Source of the DNA: Pseudaeromonas sp963677375
GTDB taxonomy: Bacteria > Pseudomonadota > Gammaproteobacteria > Enterobacterales > Aeromonadaceae
Direction: 5' to 3'
DNA: 64,000 nucleotides
Assembly (NCBI GenBank): GCA_963677375.2
Contig: CAXXIF010000004.1
Coordinates: forward strand, 248,001-312,000
A program made the translations under genes and the position numbers. Below the pieces are notes generated by a model. It saw only the letters and a list, made by a program, of their open reading frames with translations. It was not told the DNA's origin and did no database searches. Below are positions 9,134 to 17,540 of the stretch, piece by piece (positions within the stretch are counted from its first letter, which is position 1; each line of letters starts with the position of its first letter).

Positions 9134-9568
9134 GGCTTTTCTTTGGTATTTTAAAAACTTACCATGTTCTTCTATTAGTTTGTTTGCAAATGAATCTGAA
9201 AACAACCATATTATTTCAATGATAAATATTGGCGACGATATAAGAATTGTAAGAGGGATTGATTGGTTTATGAACTCTCTAAATGCAGCAGAAAAAAGCA
9301 ATAAACTAAGATAAAAGAAACAAATGAATATGAATGAAATAAATAAATTGTTACTTCTTCCTATTGAGTAAGTTATACGCATGGGATTAGACCTGTGTTT
9401 TCTGAGTCTATTGATTTTTTCTAACTTTCTTTTTCTAGTTAAAGCCCTAACTTTAGATGGCAGCTTCCCGAAACCATTGTATATAGTTGTGCTAATTATG
9501 CCAATTATCACTCCACCCAACAAAGCACCTGGATCTGATAGAACTGATAAAACTGAACTCATTAGCAC
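9131..9568 (-). CDS. Small membrane protein (second gene of cassette C9)
   Basis: 145 residues. Hydrophobic segments lie near residues 15-33, 72-95 and 103-125, with a very basic loop between the first two (RALTRKRKLEKINRLRKHR). This predicts an inner-membrane protein with a positively charged cytoplasmic region. It follows the 75-residue gene of the same cassette after 42 bp, with no attC between them. No family is recognised. Confidence 0.6.
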   Translation of the reverse strand: MLMSSVLSVLSDPGALLGGVIIGIISTTIYNGFGKLPSKVRALTRKRKLEKINRLRKHRSNPMRITYSIGRSNNLFISFIFICFFYLSLLLFSAAFREFINQSIPLTILISSPIFIIEIIWLFSDSFANKLIEEHGKFLKYQRKA

Positions 9569-9610
9569 TCCTTTTTATGGTTTAACCAATTAGCATTATA
9601 GCAATAGCGA

Positions 9611-9838
9611 TTATGATTTTTCTAACTCAACCAATAATGTATCAAGGTGTTCTTTAGCTTTGGCGAGAATAGCTGGCGCACAATTCATACATATGTTGGT
9701 TCGTTGTCCATGAATTTTTTCATAAGCAAAATGCTTTTCACCTTTACTAATTGTATGTGAACTATTGACATCACATTTTCTATTGCCTGCACTTATTTCA
9801 AAACGGAAATCATTGATGATATTTCTTGTAGATGACAT
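9611..9838 (-). CDS. Small cysteine-containing protein (first gene of cassette C9)
   Basis: 75 residues. It has one cysteine near residue 23 (NRKCDVNSSHTISKGEKH) and a CMNC pair near residues 50-53, and with His30 and His36 these could bind a single zinc. The rest is helical. It is the promoter-proximal gene of a two-gene cassette whose other product is a membrane protein. Two-gene cassettes are often toxin-antitoxin or effector pairs, but nothing in the sequence shows that here. Confidence 0.55.
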   Translation of the reverse strand: MSSTRNIINDFRFEISAGNRKCDVNSSHTISKGEKHFAYEKIHGQRTNICMNCAPAILAKAKEHLDTLLVELEKS

Positions 9839-9868
9839 TTAAATTTTCCTCGATGGTGATTTAGGGCC

Positions 9869-9936
9869 TAACACTTCAATAACCGGCGCGCGTTAGCGCG
9901 TCCGGCGCCGAAGGCGCGAAGTTGATTGACTTGTTA
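9869..9936 (-). repeat. attC18 (unique, GC-rich)
   Basis: About 68 bp: TAACACTTCAATAACCGGC on the left, GAAGTTGATTGACTTGTTA on the right, and an inner GGCGCGCGTTAGCGCGTCC hairpin. Closes cassette C8. Confidence 0.8.
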
Positions 9937-10350
9937 GCACTGGACGATTGCAACCGGTTTATTGCTTGATGCTGCATCTTCTAGTGCCTCGATTAGAGTT
10001 GAAATTAAATCTCGGCCCGTAGATGTAATAAAATAATCGGCTAAAGAAGTAATGTCAGCGGATATATTGCTGCCCCAAGGAGGTTGCTTGTTAGGGTTTT
10101 CAATATCCCACACAACCATATCAGGCTTGAAAGAAGATAATTCTTTTTGAATTATGATTAGTTCTGAAAGCGCTGAGTTAGCGGAAGCTGCATCAAGGTT
10201 GCCTTGATATAAATCACCAAGCACAGCAGGAAAACGACTAGCCCAGCCTTCTTTTTCCAAATTGCCACTAACGGTGCTGAAGAAAGCATGAAAGAATTCG
10301 GATGTGCCGATTTCATCTGTAATGCTTCCAACTTTGATTCCTACCGCCAT
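9934..10350 (-). CDS. Imm70-like immunity protein (cassette C8)
   Basis: 138 residues, soluble. Landmarks are an N-terminal VGIKVGSITDEIG, then FFHAFFSTVSGNLE, the central VVWDIENPNKQPPWG, and ITSLADYFITSTGRDL. This series matches my memory of the immunity protein 70 family, which protects against polymorphic or contact-dependent toxins. No toxin gene lies in this cassette or nearby, so it would be an orphan immunity gene. Start ATG at 10350; the stop lies in attC18. The assignment rests on motif recall without a profile search. Confidence 0.55.
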   Translation of the reverse strand: MAVGIKVGSITDEIGTSEFFHAFFSTVSGNLEKEGWASRFPAVLGDLYQGNLDAASANSALSELIIIQKELSSFKPDMVVWDIENPNKQPPWGSNISADITSLADYFITSTGRDLISTLIEALEDAASSNKPVAIVQC

Positions 10351-10370
10351 TCTATATTCCTGTAGATTGC

Positions 10371-10456
10371 TAACGTCTGTTTAACCGGCTGGCTGTAGCC
10401 GGTGTTGAATAAAGAGCGGCTGCTTATAGCCAGTCCGGTGTTTAAACTTTTGTTGT
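10371..10456 (-). repeat. attC19 (type B)
   Basis: Type B attC, 86 bp, with CTGTAGCCGG in the arm. Closes cassette C7. Confidence 0.8.
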
Positions 10457-10873
10457 GCCGTTGCGATGAAACTGGCGACGCCAGCCGCTTGGGCAACAAC
10501 GAAATAAAGCCGCTGAAACGATTGGCCTGAACGGCGTCACGAAGAATAGAACGCTGATTCATCGGAACCAACCCAACCTGATAAAGCAAAGAACCGCCGC
10601 TGATGCAGGCATGGTTCTCGGATTTATTTGGAACAAAGAAGAGCAGGGCACTGGTGCCGATGTTTAACCTGGATTGCTAACACCCAAGAAGAAAGTAGCG
10701 CCATTGCTGATATTCAAACTGGACATTATTTGCCCACCAAGATGCTGGGGATAGCGCATTGGTATGGCTGATTCACCCAACCTCAACGACCGAGCTCTAA
10801 GGCCAACAAGATTCAATATTGCCTGATATTACAACCGCTCTTGCCACTACAACTCAATTACCCGGGAAACCGC
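10457..10873 (-). repeat. ORF-poor cassette body O5 (long form, C7)
   Basis: Long form. A minus-strand frame (10341-10589) matches O11 only at its start and then shifts. Confidence 0.8.
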
Positions 10874-10925
10874 ACAACATTCAAATCAGCCGCGCGGTTT
10901 TTGCGTCGGCTGCATTTGTTTGTTA
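10874..10925 (-). repeat. attC20 (short, unique)
   Basis: 52 bp: CAAATCAGCCGCGCGG / GTCGGCTGCATTTG arms flanked by ACAAC and GTTA. Closes cassette C6. Confidence 0.75.
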
Positions 10926-11710
10926 TGCAATTCATGATTTTCTGTTAGATCAAGCAGAACTGGTAGCTTAATAATCCCAGATTGAACTATCGCTACCAAA
11001 GCAAGGATCATGGTAAGCAAAATCATTTTTTTTTGTAATTTTACAGCTACAGTATGCCTTCTATCATCTTCTTCATACTTTTCAATGGTGCTTATTGCTT
11101 TTCCTGTGACCACATACTCATCGTTAATTTTTTTAAGATCACCGGAGTCCAATAAAGAGTCAAGATATAGCTCTAGCTTGTTTGTTTGTTCATCGGCGGA
11201 TGGGTGTGAAACCCACTTCATGGAATAAAGCTTGGTCATTAAATCAATTATATCAATACCTTGATGTTCTCGAACTAATTGGTCATTCATCATAAACTCT
11301 ATTAGTTCCATTCTCTTTTTGGTTACGAGTTTTTTCTTGTTGAAAAAATGCTGGTGAACGGAGCTAATGCGGCGATATAGATGTATTTTGAGATAAACGA
11401 ACTTAGATAAATAATTCCAGGCTAGATCATATACACTAGTGTAGCTAACTTTAAAAAGTCCGTAGTAATGTGTTATTGTTAGTTTTCCATCATCTAGACT
11501 ATCAATAGAGATAGAATGTTCATCTGCATACATCTCTCCATTCCACTTTAAGCCATGAAGAACACTTTTTTCATAGTTAGTAGCAACGAAAAAAGGCTCG
11601 TTTTCACGATCCAATGCAACAACAAAACAGTTTACTTTTTCGCCTTCCTCTCCCGATCTTGGAATTCGAGAATCACAAGATCTTGAAATTATTTTTGGAA
11701 GGAGCCACAT
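10886..11710 (-). CDS. Hypothetical protein with C-terminal membrane anchor (cassette C6)
   Basis: The frame is open from 11932, but the upstream codons run through attC21 and the neighbouring ORF-poor body, so the gene must start inside its own cassette. I take the ATG at 11710, giving 274 residues; no strong ribosome-binding site is visible. The N-terminal region is a mixed globular domain. The middle (about 180-230) looks like helices of a winged-helix type, and one hydrophobic segment lies near residues 238-256. The final residues, HNKQMQPTQKPRG, are encoded by the attC. No family is recognised. Confidence 0.55.
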   Translation of the reverse strand: MWLLPKIISRSCDSRIPRSGEEGEKVNCFVVALDRENEPFFVATNYEKSVLHGLKWNGEMYADEHSISIDSLDDGKLTITHYYGLFKVSYTSVYDLAWNYLSKFVYLKIHLYRRISSVHQHFFNKKKLVTKKRMELIEFMMNDQLVREHQGIDIIDLMTKLYSMKWVSHPSADEQTNKLELYLDSLLDSGDLKKINDEYVVTGKAISTIEKYEEDDRRHTVAVKLQKKMILLTMILALVAIVQSGIIKLPVLLDLTENHELHNKQMQPTQKPRG

Positions 11711-11758
11711 TAAAATTAGCTTTTTCAGAATTTGGTTCCTCTGCTCTATTATGAAGCA

Positions 11759-11830
11759 TAACACTTTAGTTATGGGGCGCCGCTTGCGGCGTCCCAGTGA
11801 GCGAAGCGAACGACTTAAACTTTTTGTTGT
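11759..11830 (-). repeat. attC21 (type A, short apex)
   Basis: Type A attC with the apex cut down to GGGGCGCCGCTTGCGGCGTCC. Closes cassette C5. Confidence 0.85.
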
Positions 11831-12203
11831 GCCGTTACAATGAAACCAGCTATGCCAGCCGCTTGAGCAACAACGAAATAAAGCCGATGAAACAGATTGG
11901 CCTGAACAGCGCCATGAAGAATAGAGCGCCAAATAACGCGATTAAACCAAACCTGTTGGAACAAAGAAGAACAAGGCACTGGTGCTGATATTTAACCTGG
12001 ACTCGCTAATACCCAAGAAGAAAACAGCGCCACTGCTGCCATTCAAACCAGACTCAAAAAAACCACCAAGATGCTGGGGACGGCGACTTGTTTTGCATGA
12101 TTCACCGGACCAGAACGACAGCGCTCTAAGACCCACAGGATTAAATATTGCCTGCTATTAATACCGCTCTTGTACCTATTGCCGCTGCTGCTTGGAAAAC
12201 CGC
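11831..12203 (-). repeat. ORF-poor cassette body O4 (short form, C5)
   Basis: Short form, about 373 bp. The minus-strand frame is limited to 11942-12136. Confidence 0.8.
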
Positions 12204-12281
12204 ACAACATTTTAGTTATGGGGCGCGCGTGCTTTTTGCGCGTCCCAGTGAGCGAAGCGAACGACTTAAACTTTTTGTTGT
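12204..12281 (-). repeat. attC22 (type A)
   Basis: Type A attC with apex GTGCTTTTTG. Closes cassette C4. Confidence 0.85.
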
Positions 12282-12654
12282 GCCGTTGCAATGAAACCAG
12301 CTATGCCAGCCGCTTGGGCAACAACGAAATAGAGCCGATGCAACGGATTGACCTGAACAGCGCGATGAAGAATAGAGCGCCAAATAACCCGATTAAACCA
12401 AACCTGTTGGAACAAAGAAGAACAGGGCGCTGGTGCTGATGTTTAATCTGGCCCCGCTAACACCCAAGAAGAAAGTAGCGCCATGGCTGGTATTCAACCT
12501 GGACTTCAATTGGGCACCAAGATGCCGCTGATAACGAATGTATTTGAATGTTTCACTGGACCAGAACGACAGGTCTCGAAAATCAGCAAGATTCAATATT
12601 GCCAGAAATTGAAACCGCTCTTGTACCTATTAACTCAACTGCTTGGGAAACCGC
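12282..12654 (-). repeat. ORF-poor cassette body O3 (short form, C4)
   Basis: Short form, about 373 bp. The minus-strand frame is limited to 12393-12596. Confidence 0.8.
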
Positions 12655-12730
12655 ACAACATTTTAGTTATGGGGCGCGCGGCTTTATGCGCGTCCCAGTG
12701 AGCGAAGCGAACGACTTAAACTATTTGTTA
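12655..12730 (-). repeat. attC23 (type A)
   Basis: Type A attC with apex GGCTTTATG. It contains the stop codon of the last gene of cassette C3. Confidence 0.85.
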
Positions 12731-13039
12731 TGCTTTCTTGCTCTTCAGTTTTTGATAAAACCAAAACAGTGCAAAGTATCCAGAGCCTTGAAGTGCAAGT
12801 AATATTGATAGTGAAGTAATGCCTTTATCCCCTGTAAGCCAATGAGTAATCCAACCATAGCTAACTACAGGCCATAATATAATTGAACCAATCACGACCT
12901 CGAACAAATAAATAACGCTATAGACACCAGTTGTGTTTGCGCTCTCTAAATAGACAGCGCCGTGCCACAGTAATATGTAACCAACACATGTAAGGAGTAT
13001 AACGCCTACAATCCATGTGATAATAACAAGTCGATTCAC
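12728..13039 (-). CDS. Small membrane protein (second gene of cassette C3)
   Basis: 103 residues with three to four hydrophobic segments, near residues 4-28, 40-62 and 72-96, and a basic C-terminus (KLKSKKA). It lies 45 bp downstream of a second small membrane-protein gene with no attC between, so both move as one cassette. No family is recognised. Confidence 0.55.
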   Translation of the reverse strand: MNRLVIITWIVGVILLTCVGYILLWHGAVYLESANTTGVYSVIYLFEVVIGSIILWPVVSYGWITHWLTGDKGITSLSILLALQGSGYFALFWFYQKLKSKKA

Positions 13040-13084
13040 TCTGTTACCTCAGTTAGCTGATGGACTATAATAATTTACCATGCG

Positions 13085-13393
13085 CTAATGTTTTTTGTTT
13101 GTTAAGTGTGCCAGTAAAAATATTACAATTGATTGAAATGCGGCACACATCGTTATCCATGAGGTTTGTAATAATGGCATATCAAACAGATCTGGGAACC
13201 AATTATACATTGCTCTCGTGGATAGTGATGTTGGCAGCGATACAAATGACAATAAAGAAATCGGTAGTAGATGTTCTATTGATGAGTGAAGGAATTTAAT
13301 TTCGGAATGCCATGCCCAAATGGCAATAATAAACACCAGTGCAGCATAGACTATTGCGATTATCCTCATGATGCCTACCTTTATACCCTGCAT
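13085..13393 (-). CDS. Small membrane protein (first gene of cassette C3)
   Basis: 102 residues if the ATG at 13393 is used. An internal ATG at residue 9 (MRIIAIVYAA) is an equally good start and would place the first helix right at the N-terminus. Hydrophobic segments lie near residues 9-28, 38-55 and 74-95. It is the attI-proximal gene of a two-gene cassette. No family is recognised. Confidence 0.55.
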   Translation of the reverse strand: MQGIKVGIMRIIAIVYAALVFIIAIWAWHSEIKFLHSSIEHLLPISLLSFVSLPTSLSTRAMYNWFPDLFDMPLLQTSWITMCAAFQSIVIFLLAHLTNKKH

Positions 13394-13478
13394 AACGTCT
13401 GTTTAACCGGCTGGCTGCAACCGGTGTTGAATAAAGAGCGGCTGCGTATAGCCAGTCCGGTGTTTAAACTTTTGTTGT
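13393..13478 (-). repeat. attC24 (type B)
   Basis: Type B attC, 86 bp. Closes cassette C2. Confidence 0.8.
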
Positions 13479-13896
13479 GCCGTTGCGATGAAACCGGCTA
13501 TGCCAGCCGCTTGGGCAACAACGAAATACAGTTGCCGAAACTGATTGGTCTGAACAGCGTCACGAAGAATAGAGCGCTGATTTACCCGTACCAGCCAAAC
13601 CTGATAAAGCAAAGAACCGCCGCCGATGTTGGCATGGTTCTCAGATTTATTTGGAACAAAGAAGAGCAGGGCGCTGGTGCCGATGCTTAACCCGGACGGC
13701 TAACACCACAGAAGAAAATAGCGCCATGTCTGACATTCAAACTGGACTCAAATCAACCACCACGATGCCGATGACAACTCATTGGTTTGGTTGATCCACC
13801 CAACCTGGACGACCGAGCTCGAAGACCAACAGGATTCAAAATTGCCAGCTATCTAAACCGCTCTTGCCACTACAACTCAATTACCTGGAAAACCGC
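13479..13896 (-). repeat. ORF-poor cassette body O2 (long form, C2)
   Basis: Long form. The minus-strand frame corresponding to O11 meets a stop early, near 13757, and a shorter frame (13403-13612) reopens downstream. Confidence 0.8.
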
Positions 13897-13973
13897 ACAA
13901 CCTTTTAGTTATGGGGCGCGCGGCTTTATGCGCGTCCCAGTGAGCGAAGCGAACGACTTAAACTATTTGTTGT
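13897..13973 (-). repeat. attC25 (type A)
   Basis: Type A attC with apex GGCTTTATG. Closes C1, the cassette nearest attI. Confidence 0.85.
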
Positions 13974-14390
13974 GCCGTTGCGATAAAACCGGCTACGCCA
14001 CCGCTTGGGCAGCAACGAAATAGAGCCGCTGAAACGGATTGCCCTGAACAACGTCACGAAGAATAGAGCGCTGATTCGCCCGGACCAACTCAACTTGATA
14101 AAGCAAAGAACCGCCGCTGATGTTGGCATGGTTCACGGATTTATTTGGAACAAAAAAGAGCAGGGTGCTGGTGTCGATGCTTAACCTGGACGGCTAACAC
14201 CACAGAAGAAAACAGCGCCATGTCTGATATTCAAACTGGACTCAAATCAACCACCAAGATGCCGATGACAACTCATTGGTTCGGTTGATTCACTAAACCC
14301 CAACGACCGAGCTCGAAGGTCAGCAGGATTCGATATTGCCTGATATTTAAACCGCTCTTGCCACTACAACTCAATTACCTGGAAAACCGC
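13974..14390 (-). repeat. ORF-poor cassette body O1 (long form, C1, attI-proximal)
   Basis: Long form and the first cassette after attI, so by the usual insertion rule the most recently inserted. The TTG start seen in O11 is TCG here, and frameshifts break the rest. Confidence 0.8.
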
Positions 14391-14615
14391 ACAACAACTT
14401 ATTGTCTGGAACCGTTCCTCAATAGTACGGGGGAAGGGTTCGACATAGTGTGCGGATGGGGGCAATGCCGGGGCTAGAAAGCCCTTTGGGGCCCAATGGT
14501 TACGGGCGTGGCGTTGCATAGTTTTTGTAACAATGCGGAAAGTTTCCACTTAGTCTGTTGCGTGTTTCACTCGGATATATACTGGTTGTATATACATGCG
14601 TTCGAGGTGACTCCC
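14391..14615 (-). other. attI and intI leader region
   Basis: The last cassette ends at ACAAC (14391-14395), and the following 220 bp share nothing with the cassettes, so the attI recombination site must begin here. Its core in cassette orientation reads AAGTTGTTGTGC. The cassette promoter is expected in this region or inside intI, reading leftwards, but I could not pick out convincing hexamers. Confidence 0.65.
14582..14597 (+). promoter_or_regulatory. Degenerate LexA-type box upstream of intI
   Basis: CTG-N10-CAT with a TATATA core, one base short of the CTG-N10-CAG consensus, 18 bp before the intI ATG and overlapping a -10-like TATACT at 14578-14583. Integron integrases are commonly under SOS control, which makes a real site plausible. 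Confidence 0.4.
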
Positions 14616-15587
14616 ATGCGTAAACCCCATTCGCCTTTTTTGGCCAGCATCTATGAGCAGATGCTGATGTTGCGCTATGCCATGGCGACAATTGAAGCCT
14701 ATCTGCACTGGATCACGGCGTTTATCCGTTTTCATCAGATGAAACATCCCTCTGAGTTAGGGGAGGCTGAGGTGCAGAGTTTTCTCACTCATTTGGCCAC
14801 CAACCGTCGGGTTGCCAGCAAGACTCAGGCTCAGGCACTCAATGCGCTGGTGTTTCTCTACAAGACTATCTTGTTACGGCCGCTGCAGTTGCAGATGGAG
14901 TTCACCCGCAGTCAACGCGCCCCCAAGTTACCCTCGGTGCTGACCCAGAGCGAGGTGCGCGCCCTGCTACTGGCAATGCCGGTGCATCTACGGCTGCTGG
15001 CGCAGTTGATGTATGGCAGCGGGCTACGGCTGATGGAGGTGATGCGGCTGCGCATCCACGATATCGATTTTAACTATTTGTGCGTCATGGTCTGGAATGG
15101 CAAAGGGGGCAAGCACCGGCGGGTAACGCTGGCTTCCGAGCTTATTCCAGCCTTGCGTGAACAGATGGCGTACGCCCAGCGGTTTTTCCTCAGCGATTGT
15201 CTGAATGATCAATACGACGGCGTTTCTTTGCCCACTGCATTGGCGCGGAAATATCCGTCGGCCAATAAGGAGCTGGGCTGGCACTATCTGTTTCCTTCGG
15301 CGGTCTTGAGCCAGGACCCTGTGGATGGGGCTCTGCGTCGCCATCATCTGGACCCATCCACCCTGCAAAAAGCCGTGCGGGCTACAGCGCGGCAGCTCAA
15401 CTTGGGCAAGCCGGTTAGCTGTCATACCCTGCGGCACTCGTTTGCGACTCATTTGCTGGCTCGCGGCGCCGATATTCGTACCGTGCAGGAGCAGTTGGGT
15501 CATTCTGATGTCCGGACCACACAAATCTATACCCATGTGCTGCAGCAGGGGGCGAACGGCGTGCGCAGTCCGCTGTCGGATCTGTGA
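14616..15587 (+). CDS. intI: Integron integrase IntI (tyrosine recombinase)
   Basis: Catalyses recombination between attI and attC sites. With the ATG at 14616 the protein is 323 residues, typical of IntI; upstream in-frame codons exist but would run through the LexA-like region. The catalytic residues are all present: Arg138 (GSGLRLMEV), His270 and Arg273 (HTLRHSF), His296 (QLGHSD) and the nucleophile Tyr305 (TQIYTHV). The insertion around residues 205-228 (ALARKYPSANKELGWHYLFPS, the integron-specific patch) separates it from XerC/D. It points away from the array, as in known chromosomal integrons, and appears intact and so able to move cassettes. Confidence 0.96.
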   Translation: MRKPHSPFLASIYEQMLMLRYAMATIEAYLHWITAFIRFHQMKHPSELGEAEVQSFLTHLATNRRVASKTQAQALNALVFLYKTILLRPLQLQMEFTRSQRAPKLPSVLTQSEVRALLLAMPVHLRLLAQLMYGSGLRLMEVMRLRIHDIDFNYLCVMVWNGKGGKHRRVTLASELIPALREQMAYAQRFFLSDCLNDQYDGVSLPTALARKYPSANKELGWHYLFPSAVLSQDPVDGALRRHHLDPSTLQKAVRATARQLNLGKPVSCHTLRHSFATHLLARGADIRTVQEQLGHSDVRTTQIYTHVLQQGANGVRSPLSDL

Positions 15588-15929
15588 GTGGGCCATCAGT
15601 GGTGTCGGATGGGGCAGTGTAACAGGTAAGCTACCGCCACTAGGTTACAGCCCCCAGTCGCTGATGCTTCTCCATGAAGGACTCAGGGGCGGCGCATTGT
15701 CGATGCAGGTGACGGAATCACTGCGGCGAACGGGCTCATGAGAGCGTTTGATTCGCTGCCAGTGAAACCGTTGTGGCAAAAATGACAATGTTTGGGCTTT
15801 CTTCCTGAAATGCCTATCTTTTTCGAGAAACCATGCTACGGCTTTTGGGGTCATATGGGAATGACTAACGGTCATTAATGTTAAAACTGTGGGCAAGCTC
15901 CGGCTTCATGGCGGCGGACCTGAGAGGTA
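15588..15929. other. Gene-poor spacer after intI
   Basis: 342 bp between the ends of two convergent genes. I see no attC, tRNA or clear terminator. An 83-codon open frame on the minus strand (15645-15896) has no recognisable family and no ribosome-binding site; it could be a remnant of an inserted element. Confidence 0.4.
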
Positions 15930-17390
15930 TTACTCTTTTTGCTTCATGACCACGGCCAGGCAGAGGTTGGTTTGCTGCACAAAGTGGGTAAAGCTGAAAA
16001 AATCATCCCGGCTCAGGGCGCGGCCGCTATCGGCACGATCTGCGTAGAACAGACCTATCGATTGCTGTTCGACAATGATAGGCGCGATAAAGAATCCCTT
16101 ATTGTGGACGGCGGTGCGTAACGACGGACTGATGAGCGGGCTCCATTTCGGATCGTTGAGCGAAGCAATCCACAGGGGCTCTTGTTGGCTGAGGAGTTGG
16201 GCAAACAGATTGTTGCGCTCACTGACATCCAGGGTGAAGCGTTGCTTGAGCAGATCGCCCTGTAATCCGGTGACAAAGCGCGGGGTGAGGCGATTTTTTT
16301 CTCGATTGAGCATCAACACCAGTACCCTGTCCATGCCAATTCCCCGGGAGATCCCTTCCAGAGCTGTGTGGATCATCAAGTTGATATCGGCTTTTTCCAG
16401 GGTCAAAAAGGTCAGTTCGCGCAGCATGCGCAGTTGCAGCACTTCATTCGACTCTATGGGTTGCGGTACTTGCTCCTGCTCGGGCAGCAGCAGGGCATTG
16501 GCTCCCTTGTCCAGATAGGGGGTCAGCATACGGGCACCATAGGTGGTGGCGAGCCGGACCGATTCATAATTACAGCGTTTGACCTTCTGTTTGACCTGAG
16601 CGATATCCAGCTCCATGACTTTACCCAGCTCTTTTAGTCCTTGCTGAAGTTGGGGCTGGGTGGTGTGCGGGTTCATCATCAGGGCGCTGAACCGGTTCGC
16701 CAGATTGATGGCCTGTACCTCGGGTGTACGCCGATCCGGATCGGTCAACGAGGCTATCAGTAACTTGCCCATGTTCCAGGAGCTGGCCAGACCAATACTC
16801 AGCTTGTTGAAGCTGGTACCCAGCATCTCGCGCACGGTCTCATCTTCGTTATCCGGGCTGAGCCGTAATTTATCATCCAGCTCTTCAGCGAGCGGCCCGC
16901 CCATACTCCAGAAGGCACTCTCGCCTAAATTGTGCAACAGGGCGGCGATGAAGGCCTCTTCGCGGGTCTCATCGTCATGATCGGCCAGGAGCATCTTGCT
17001 CAGCATGCCGGCATGGAAGGATTGTGCCATCAAGCGCAATAGTCGGTCATACACCGAATGGCTGATATCCCTATTTTTCAGCAAGCTATCCACCAAGGTG
17101 GCGGTGATGCAGATGTGCTTGAGGGCGTTGAAGCCCAGCAACACGGCGGCGCGACTCATGGTGGTCACCTGATTGCCACTACGGCTATAGGTCACGCTGT
17201 TGGCGACTCGCAGGATGCGGGTTGTCAGACCGTGGTCATGGAGCACCGACTGGCCGAGGTGAGCCAGCGAGGAGGTATCATCCTTGGCCATCTGCTCAAG
17301 CATGCGCACTGTAGAGCATAAGGCCGGCATCTCTTTATTACTGATGCGCTCGACCCATGCATCGGTTCCTCGGGTTGGCAAACTGGCCAT
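15930..17390 (-). CDS. HDOD-GAF domain signalling protein
   Basis: 486 residues, cytoplasmic. The N-terminal two thirds (about 10-280) is an HDOD domain: the pattern LHDHGLTTRILRVANSVTYSR, the AVLLGFNALKHI segment and AALLHNLGES fit this HD-related fold, in which the catalytic His-Asp pair is usually lost. The C-terminal part (about 320-480) fits a GAF domain. HDOD proteins act in regulatory networks such as second-messenger and stress signalling, but the specific role is unknown. It lies between the integron and the nif block and is convergent with intI. Confidence 0.8.
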   Translation of the reverse strand: MASLPTRGTDAWVERISNKEMPALCSTVRMLEQMAKDDTSSLAHLGQSVLHDHGLTTRILRVANSVTYSRSGNQVTTMSRAAVLLGFNALKHICITATLVDSLLKNRDISHSVYDRLLRLMAQSFHAGMLSKMLLADHDDETREEAFIAALLHNLGESAFWSMGGPLAEELDDKLRLSPDNEDETVREMLGTSFNKLSIGLASSWNMGKLLIASLTDPDRRTPEVQAINLANRFSALMMNPHTTQPQLQQGLKELGKVMELDIAQVKQKVKRCNYESVRLATTYGARMLTPYLDKGANALLLPEQEQVPQPIESNEVLQLRMLRELTFLTLEKADINLMIHTALEGISRGIGMDRVLVLMLNREKNRLTPRFVTGLQGDLLKQRFTLDVSERNNLFAQLLSQQEPLWIASLNDPKWSPLISPSLRTAVHNKGFFIAPIIVEQQSIGLFYADRADSGRALSRDDFFSFTHFVQQTNLCLAVVMKQKE

Positions 17391-17540
17391 AGTGACAGGG
17401 GGTTAGTGGATACTGTCTTAATCATAGCGAGCAAACAGGGGGGAGACACTTGATTTTCAAGGGGTCTTGTCCCTTTTCACCAGAGCTTAGAGCCGGGTCA
17501 CTGTTCTTTTTGCCGGATATTTCACGGCCTCCCACGTCCC

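Noticed and set aside
11711..11932. N-terminal extension of the cassette C6 gene
   Set aside because: These codons lie in attC21 and the neighbouring cassette, so they cannot belong to the mobile gene.
2816..14023. Many plus-strand ORFs across the ORF-poor cassettes (for example 4121-4744, 207 codons)
   Set aside because: They read against the cassette direction, pass through attC sites, and open and close differently in each copy. They lack a shared start and ribosome-binding site.
1..14390. CRISPR array
   Set aside because: The repeats are 50-90 bp hairpin attC sites with gene-sized spacers, with an IntI beside them. There are no cas genes.
15645..15896. 83-codon minus-strand ORF after intI as a transposase remnant
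   Set aside because: It has no transposase motif, terminal repeat or ribosome-binding site that I can point to.
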